Assembly (NCBI GenBank): GCA_964610765.1
Contig: CAZSWS010000011.1
Location: 1-54,800 of the forward strand
Length of the DNA stretch: 54,800 nt
Direction: 5' to 3'
Source: CAZSWS01 sp964610765
Lineage (GTDB): Bacteria > Bacteroidota > Bacteroidia > Bacteroidales > Tannerellaceae
In this document: piece after piece, positions 49,531 to 54,800 of the stretch
Numbering within the stretch: position 1 is the first letter of the stretch
How the letters are laid out: every line of letters begins with the position of its first letter
The notes under the pieces: model-generated
Told to the model about the DNA's origin: nothing
Databases searched by the model: none
The model's input: only the letters and a program-made list of their open reading frames with translations
Program-made: the position numbers and the translations under genes

Positions 49531-50571
49531 TTATCGAATATAACCTTCCGGGTATTGCATCGTCACGCAATGCAGTGATCCATGCTGTTTTATCAAAGGT
49601 AAACAATTAATTCCAATCACTTCTCTATCCGGAAAAACCTGCTGCAATATGGCTCGGGCTTGTTCATCTTTGGGTGATTGATAAAAAGGCAGCAATACAG
49701 CTCCGTTTATAATTAAAAAATTAGCATACGTAGCCGGCAGCCGTTCACCCTCCCAATACACAGGGTCGGCCATTGGCAAAGCTACCAATCGATAAGAATC
49801 GCCATCCTCAGTACGGAACTCAAACAATTCACGTTCCATTTCTTCCAGCTCCGCAAAATGTTCATCTTCTTGGTCTTCACATTTCACATAAGCGATTGTT
49901 TTCACATCGCAAAAACGAGCCAAGGTATCAATATGACTATCCGTATCGTCTCCTGCCAAGTATCCACTACGCAACCAAAGAAAACGATTAATTCCTAACA
50001 CTTCCGAAAGGTAGGTTTCTAATCCCTCTTGATCCAAATACTCGTTTCTATTTACCGATGCTAAGCATTCAACCGTGGATAACAACGTTCCCTCACCATC
50101 CGTTTCGATACTTCCACCTTCTAAAACAAAAGGTTGCATATTCACAGGAACTACAGCGTCAGCAAAAACATCATTTGCCACCAGCATGCGGGTAATTAAG
50201 TTGTCATAATCTGCCGGAAATTTCATGCCCCATCCATTAAAAACGAAATCATAGACCACCGGCTGTCCATCAATCCAAACAGAAATACCTCCATGGTCGC
50301 GTGCCCATGTGTCATTGGTATCTAATTCACAAAAAGTGATTTGGTCATAATTGACAGATTCACCAAGCTGTTTTCGAACAGTCAATTCATCGTTACAAAC
50401 AATGAGGAGTTTTTCTCTTTGGACAATCGCTTGAGCTATTTCCACAAAGCAAGGAATTACTTCATGCATTATCGGCGCCCAATCCGTAGCCTCATGAGGC
50501 CAGGTAAGCTGTACACCACTTTGTGGTGCCCATTCAGCCGGAAATATGGTTGGTTGAATTGTATTTTCCAT
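49531..50571 (-). CDS. aguA: Agmatine deiminase
   Basis: AguA converts agmatine to N-carbamoylputrescine and ammonia. The 346-residue protein starts at the ATG at 50571 (MENTIQPTIFPAEW); the longer frame begins with TTG. Family landmarks are LTWPHEATDW, NDTWARDHGGISV, FVLEGGSIETDGEGTLL and the C-terminal catalytic Cys335 in HGSLHCVTMQYP. It forms a gene pair with aguB. An upstream terminator separates it from the tricorn-like peptidase gene; no exact TAnnTTTG box is visible in the short gap. Confidence 0.94.
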   Translation of the reverse strand: MENTIQPTIFPAEWAPQSGVQLTWPHEATDWAPIMHEVIPCFVEIAQAIVQREKLLIVCNDELTVRKQLGESVNYDQITFCELDTNDTWARDHGGISVWIDGQPVVYDFVFNGWGMKFPADYDNLITRMLVANDVFADAVVPVNMQPFVLEGGSIETDGEGTLLSTVECLASVNRNEYLDQEGLETYLSEVLGINRFLWLRSGYLAGDDTDSHIDTLARFCDVKTIAYVKCEDQEDEHFAELEEMERELFEFRTEDGDSYRLVALPMADPVYWEGERLPATYANFLIINGAVLLPFYQSPKDEQARAILQQVFPDREVIGINCLPLIKQHGSLHCVTMQYPEGYIR

Positions 50572-50599
50572 CAAAATTCCATTCAGTCTATCTACATTA

Positions 50600-50643
50600 T
50601 AAAAGTAAAACAGCAAACCCTATCAGTAGAGTGCTGTTTTACT
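50600..50643 (-). terminator. Terminator of the tricorn-like peptidase gene
   Basis: AGTAAAACAGCA at 50604-50615 pairs perfectly with TGCTGTTTTACT at 50632-50643. On the minus strand the stem ends in TTTTACTTTTAT, just after the peptidase stop. Confidence 0.75.
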
Positions 50644-50656
50644 ATTTCTCTTTGAG

Positions 50657-53600
50657 TTATTTGTTTTTAAATTTATTCCACAAGCGGGGTGCTGGTGCTT
50701 TGGGCAATGGTTTTCTGTCTTTTAAGTCTTTCATCACCTCTTCAATGGCACGATTTAACTGCTCGTCTTCTCCGGCAAATTCCTTGATGGGATTATTATC
50801 TATTTCAATATCCGGGTCTACCCCATAGTTCTCCACAATCCAGTCAGCTGTCTTATAGTCAAAGCTTGTGAAAAAAGGAACACGCACATCTGTTCCATCC
50901 ATGAATGGCAGCGAACCGCTGATACCAATAATACCTCCCCACGTACGTGTACCAATTAGTTTCCCCAATCCCAGTGCTTGGAATCCCCAAGGGAACAAGT
51001 CACCGTCAGAAGCTGAGTATTTATTAATTAGGCAGACCTTCGGACCAACCTGCACAGCATCAGGTATAGTACCAATCCGATTAGAACCACGACGCATCGT
51101 CAAACGATAAGGTTCACGTGATAAACGTTCTAGAATCATGGGTGAAACATTACCCCCTCCATTGGCGCGATCATCTATAATAAGACCTTCTTTATCCAGT
51201 TGTGGGTAAAAATATTTAGAAAACTCATTCAGCCCTTCCACGCCCATATCCGGGATATAGATATAGCCTATCTTTCCGCCGGATGCTTTGTCTACTTTCT
51301 CTATATTGCCTTTCACCCAGTTATGATGTACCAAAGGATATTCATCTTTTATAGGTGTAATAACTACTTTTCGACCTCCTTGCAGTTGAGGTTTGCTATT
51401 CAATGTCAACTCTGTCAACACATCTGCTTTGCCAACCAATAGTTGATACATATCATTGACCGAATTTGTAGGCACACCATCAATAGCAACAATATAATCA
51501 CCCACATTTGCTTCCATACCGGGCTCTGTCAGCGGCGAACGCAAATTCTTATCCCAGGTTTCACCCGGAATAATTTCTTCTATCTTAAAGAATCCGGTTT
51601 TATCTCTGGAAATATTAGCACCTAATAAGCCCATATCTATACGCCCGGCACGCTCGGTCTCACCCGGATTTACATAAGCGTGTCCTACACCGGTTTCGGC
51701 AATCATCTCACCTATCAAATAGTTCAAATCCAAACGTGTTTTCACATAAGGAAGCATCACAGCATATTTATTCTTTATCTTTTTCCAATCCAACCCATGC
51801 ATGTTTTCTAAATAGAAACCATCTCGGAACGCTCGCCAGGCTTCATCATAGATTTGCGCCCACTCTTTCGGATAGTCAGTGATTATCTTTGCATTAGACA
51901 AATCAACTTCATCAGACAAATTCACTTTACCTTGGGGTATATTCGTCACGAAAAGCTTGTCACGTCCTTTCATGAACAAGGCTTTTTTGCTTCCCGACTC
52001 TACAAACATGCGAGCTCCATCTGCAATCAGCTCTTCTTTTTGTTTTTCTAAGTCATAAAAATACACATTGCCATTTTTCCCGTAATACACTTTCTTCCCA
52101 TCACTGTATAGATTGAGAAAGTAAGAAGTCCCTACAGGTATACGCACAATACGATCGGATATGTTTTCCGGATCTATTATTGTTTCAGTTTTATTATCAG
52201 CCTTATTATCTGCTTTAGCTTCCGGGTCTTTTTCATCTTTCGCATCTTTAGTTTTTACTGCTGCATCTTTTCCTAAAAATGGCGAAGGAGTATCGTTAGC
52301 AAGCAAAGCCATATAAAGACCATTCGAATTTGTGTATACATGGTTCCACTCCTTGGAGCCATATATCGGATTGAAGTCGCGACCAGACATAAAGAACAGG
52401 TATTTTCCATCTGCTGAAAACTCGGGATAGAATGAGTTATACCAACGATCTGTTATGGGATATTCTTTCTTAGTCTTTAAATTATAAACGTAAACAACCT
52501 CCATTTCATTCTCTGCCAACCTTGTATAGGCTAACCAATTATTATCAGGAGAAAAACAAACATTACGAAACTCCATAGCCGGATCGGTCAATACGACAGA
52601 CTTTTGCTTAGAGCTTACATTAATAAGGTTGATTCTATTTTCTCTATCCGTAAACAATACGCTAGAAGCATCAGGACTCCATAGAATCGAGCGAATATAG
52701 GTGTCGTTGTTCCGAGTGAGCTGAACCGGCTCACCCCCTTTTGCATCTTGCATATACAGTTCAGTCTCTCCACTTATATCAGATATGTAAGCGATATATT
52801 TTCCGTCAGGAGACCATACAGCATCACGTTCATGTGCACCGGGCGAACGAGTTATATTTCTAGTTACTCCTTTTTCTACAGGAATATCAAACACCTCTCC
52901 ACGAGCAGTCAGAACTAGACGCTCTCCTTCAGGCGATAAACTAACACCCGTAATATATTTTGCAGCGTCTTTTATCTCTGAACGTGCATACACATTATCA
53001 GAATTTAAATTAATCGTTATTTTCTCTGCTTTCTTAGTCTGTGGATCTAATTTATACAGATAACCTCCATTTTCAAAAACAATCAATTGACCATTTGTAC
53101 TAGGGAATTTCACATCATAGTCAGTAAATGAAGTGACTTTTTGAGTTTCTTTAGTTTGTGTATTGTAAACATAAAGATTCATTGTTCGCTCACGGTCTGA
53201 AGCAAAATAGATTTCATCACCTATCCACATAGGAAAAATATCCTGCGCTTTATGGTTCGTAATGTTAGTTACTGTTTTCTGTGCCTCATCATAAATCCAG
53301 ACATCGTCAGCCATACCTCCTTCATAATATTTCCATGTTCTGAACTCACGCATTACCCGGTTATAAGCCAATTTCTTTCCATCAGGAGAATAACTGCAAA
53401 AGCCTCCTTCAGGCAGAGGAATTTGCGCAGACAATCCACCTTCTTTGGCAACTGTGTATAATTGTCCATCAAAGCCACTGCTTATCCGATTTCGATATAC
53501 AATATTTTTCCCATCAGCAGTCCAAGCCATTACAATGTTGTTTGGTCCCATCCGGTCACCCAAATCATCTCGACTATTTGTTGGGGTATAAGTCAATCTA

Positions 53601-53905
53601 AGAGGCTCACCACCTGTAACCGGAATTGTGTACACCTCTGTATTCCCATCATACTGGGCAGTAAAAGCAATTGTTTTTCCATCCGGTGAAAACTTCGCAA
53701 ACATCTCATAACCCACATGTGAAGTTAATCGCTTAGCTTCACCACCTTGAAGAGCGACTTTATATAAATCACCCGCATACGTAAATACAACTTCATTTCC
53801 ATTTGTAGTAGGAAAGCGCAATAAACGTGCTTCATCCGCTGCATAGACAAACAACGGAAACAAGACTGAAAGCACAAGAAATAAAACTCTCTTCTGAATC
53901 ATCAT
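50657..53905 (-). CDS. Tricorn-like S41 family peptidase, secreted
   Basis: A protein of about 1082 residues with a signal peptide (MIQKRVLFLVLSVLFPLFVYA); two adjacent ATGs at 53905 and 53902 are both good starts. The N-terminal half holds six- and seven-bladed propeller repeats of the WD/PD40 type (FSPDGKTIAFTAQYDG, WSPDGKYIAYISD). A charged linker follows near residue 560 (AAVKTKDAKDEKD). The C-terminal half has a PDZ domain (VGDYIVAIDGVP) and an S41 serine-protease domain with the Ser in NKYSASDGDLFPW and the His in ETGVGHAYVNPG. Tricorn-type peptidases trim oligopeptides; here export suggests the periplasm. A -7 box lies 34 nt upstream. Confidence 0.92.
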   Translation of the reverse strand: MMIQKRVLFLVLSVLFPLFVYAADEARLLRFPTTNGNEVVFTYAGDLYKVALQGGEAKRLTSHVGYEMFAKFSPDGKTIAFTAQYDGNTEVYTIPVTGGEPLRLTYTPTNSRDDLGDRMGPNNIVMAWTADGKNIVYRNRISSGFDGQLYTVAKEGGLSAQIPLPEGGFCSYSPDGKKLAYNRVMREFRTWKYYEGGMADDVWIYDEAQKTVTNITNHKAQDIFPMWIGDEIYFASDRERTMNLYVYNTQTKETQKVTSFTDYDVKFPSTNGQLIVFENGGYLYKLDPQTKKAEKITINLNSDNVYARSEIKDAAKYITGVSLSPEGERLVLTARGEVFDIPVEKGVTRNITRSPGAHERDAVWSPDGKYIAYISDISGETELYMQDAKGGEPVQLTRNNDTYIRSILWSPDASSVLFTDRENRINLINVSSKQKSVVLTDPAMEFRNVCFSPDNNWLAYTRLAENEMEVVYVYNLKTKKEYPITDRWYNSFYPEFSADGKYLFFMSGRDFNPIYGSKEWNHVYTNSNGLYMALLANDTPSPFLGKDAAVKTKDAKDEKDPEAKADNKADNKTETIIDPENISDRIVRIPVGTSYFLNLYSDGKKVYYGKNGNVYFYDLEKQKEELIADGARMFVESGSKKALFMKGRDKLFVTNIPQGKVNLSDEVDLSNAKIITDYPKEWAQIYDEAWRAFRDGFYLENMHGLDWKKIKNKYAVMLPYVKTRLDLNYLIGEMIAETGVGHAYVNPGETERAGRIDMGLLGANISRDKTGFFKIEEIIPGETWDKNLRSPLTEPGMEANVGDYIVAIDGVPTNSVNDMYQLLVGKADVLTELTLNSKPQLQGGRKVVITPIKDEYPLVHHNWVKGNIEKVDKASGGKIGYIYIPDMGVEGLNEFSKYFYPQLDKEGLIIDDRANGGGNVSPMILERLSREPYRLTMRRGSNRIGTIPDAVQVGPKVCLINKYSASDGDLFPWGFQALGLGKLIGTRTWGGIIGISGSLPFMDGTDVRVPFFTSFDYKTADWIVENYGVDPDIEIDNNPIKEFAGEDEQLNRAIEEVMKDLKDRKPLPKAPAPRLWNKFKNK

Positions 53906-53938
53906 AACTATTCTGTTAATTAAATTATTACCTTTTCT

Positions 53939-53946
53939 CAAAGATA
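53939..53946 (-). promoter_or_regulatory. -7 promoter box of the tricorn-like gene
   Basis: The minus-strand sequence TATCTTTG matches TAnnTTTG and lies 34 nt upstream of the start codon. Confidence 0.55.
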
Positions 53947-54042
53947 TTTGCTTTTCCCGAAGTAGAAAAATATGTTTGCCATAAATCGCAGATGTAGGTT
54001 GGATGTAGTCTTTTTAGCTTCCATATATAATATCAAACAAAC

Positions 54043-54800
54043 CTAATAAACTATACAATCTTTCATAAAAGGTCTACCATTGTTCCAGAACACTTCTACG
54101 TTTGAAAGCAACCATGTTTTGCCTTTATCGTTATTCCCCTGATAAAAGAGATATGTACGTCCATTATCCGGCTCTTTAAAAATATGCGGATGCCCGGATT
54201 CACTATGATTCCAAGAGCCTTCTTCACCATTCGGTAGAAAGGGTTTGTCAGAGAGTTTTCTCCAAACAATTCCGTCTTCACTTATCGCTACTCCTACCTG
54301 TTGGGGAGCGTTGTTATAGGCTCCTGCATAAAACATATACAAGCGATTTCCTTGCTGAACAATGGATGCGCCTTCCACACATTTTCCTTCCCATGGATAT
54401 TCAGGCTCAAGAATAGGTTTATCTGTAGCCTGTACCCAGTCTTGCTTATTAAAAGAAGTATGTGCCGGTGCTATAGCTACCCCTTGTATCTGAATTTCAT
54501 AATCGGGCGTACGCGTTGCAAAATATAAGAAGTATTGCTCTTTAAAAAAGAAAACTTCTGCATCGATAGCCCGACCACAATTCCAGTCACCCGTAGGTGC
54601 AAATATGGGATTCGTCTGATTGCGAACAAAATGAAAGCCATCCGTAGAATATGCATGGCAAATTGCATCGTTACGACCATTTCCGTATGTTTGGTAAAAA
54701 AGGTGAATCGTATCATTTCTGACTATACCTCCCGGAGCACATAAACCTTTCTTTTCATAACTGGCTTCAGGTAGTATATCCCCTACTCTTTCCCAGTGAT
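54043..54800 (-). CDS. GH43/GH117-like beta-propeller glycosidase, C-terminal part (partial)
   Basis: One frame stays open from the right edge of the window to the stop at 54043, giving 252 residues of a larger protein; its start lies beyond the window. The repeats LCAPGGIVRNDTIHLFYQTYG, DWNCGRAIDAEVFFFKEQYF (in two parts here) and CVEGASIVQQGNRLYMFYAG are blades of a five-bladed propeller with acidic residues in the positions used by GH43-type and related (GH32, GH117, GH130) enzymes. The Asp and Glu in GRAIDAEV and WEGKCVEGAS are candidate catalytic acids. The exact family cannot be settled from this part. The 137-bp upstream of the tricorn gene start separates the two. Confidence 0.75.
   Translation of the reverse strand, partial: HWERVGDILPEASYEKKGLCAPGGIVRNDTIHLFYQTYGNGRNDAICHAYSTDGFHFVRNQTNPIFAPTGDWNCGRAIDAEVFFFKEQYFLYFATRTPDYEIQIQGVAIAPAHTSFNKQDWVQATDKPILEPEYPWEGKCVEGASIVQQGNRLYMFYAGAYNNAPQQVGVAISEDGIVWRKLSDKPFLPNGEEGSWNHSESGHPHIFKEPDNGRTYLFYQGNNDKGKTWLLSNVEVFWNNGRPFMKDCIVY

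Noticed and set aside
54043..54378. A short 111-residue gene beginning at a GTG, separate from the upstream sequence
   Set aside because: The same frame stays open to the edge of the window and reads as continuous propeller blades, so it is the 3' part of one larger gene with no frameshift.

Overview
The window is a 54.8 kb piece of a low-GC Bacteroidales chromosome, most likely Bacteroides or a close relative. The evidence is the protein families present (GldH, RicT, DUF5686, DUF5040, a BACON-CotH lipoprotein, a tricorn-like S41 peptidase, short SerA) and a recurrent TAnnTTTG promoter -7 box in front of many genes, which is the Bacteroidetes housekeeping signal. It is a draft assembly: 100 Ns at 47965-48064 mark a gap. 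Gene density is high and both strands are used. I see no insertion sequence, integrase, prophage, CRISPR array, rRNA or SusC/SusD pair.

Layout. 1-1001: a cut-off secreted esterase-like gene and a DUF5040 (SGNH-like) protein. 1002-1698: non-coding, with a modular palindromic repeat, a strong hairpin and a possible 27-codon ORF. 1699-9433: a lipoprotein, a DUF5686 outer-membrane protein, the pspC-uvrB-DUF1460 operon and a BACON-CotH lipoprotein. 9555-15551: nhaA, then yip1-smpB-metH on the minus strand. 15768-21019: glyA, sdaA and a GH95 glycosidase. 21104-24815: a carboxyltransferase (OadA/PycB-like) gene and ricT-gldH. 25164-27343: an orphan hypothetical gene, a second copy of the modular repeat, yegP and pepE. 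27454-31046: DUF1015 diverging from serC-serA. 31135-37406: pldA, ferritin, NUDIX, a NupG-type transporter, rpsO, typA and tRNA-Arg(ACG). 37635-39251: a MutS-family gene missing its ATPase core and a paired SMR exporter. 39586-45012: a small glycan locus (sialate O-acetylesterase, beta-helix enzyme, six-hairpin glycosidase). 45082-47738: a COG0523 GTPase, a UDG-family protein and mnmD. 47877-48064: a short repeat array running into the gap. 48065-53905: an Lrp/AsnC regulator, aguB-aguA and a tricorn-like peptidase. 54043-54800: a cut-off beta-propeller glycosidase.

Together the metabolic genes are weighted to serine and one-carbon flow: SerA and SerC make phosphoserine, GlyA links serine to glycine and folate, SdaA degrades serine, and MetH uses methyl-folate. 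AguA and AguB convert agmatine to putrescine. The esterases and glycosidases fit a gut or anaerobic polysaccharide-degrading lifestyle.

I did not find a clear undescribed multi-gene system. The most notable items are: two copies of a four-unit array of 20-bp palindromes on a 22-bp period; a MutS-family gene with an in-frame loss of both Walker motifs; a carboxyltransferase whose biotinyl-lysine motif is replaced by TTYG; a 12-bp dyad in the DUF1015/serC divergent promoter region; and an A-rich repeat array ending in a perfect palindrome at the assembly gap.
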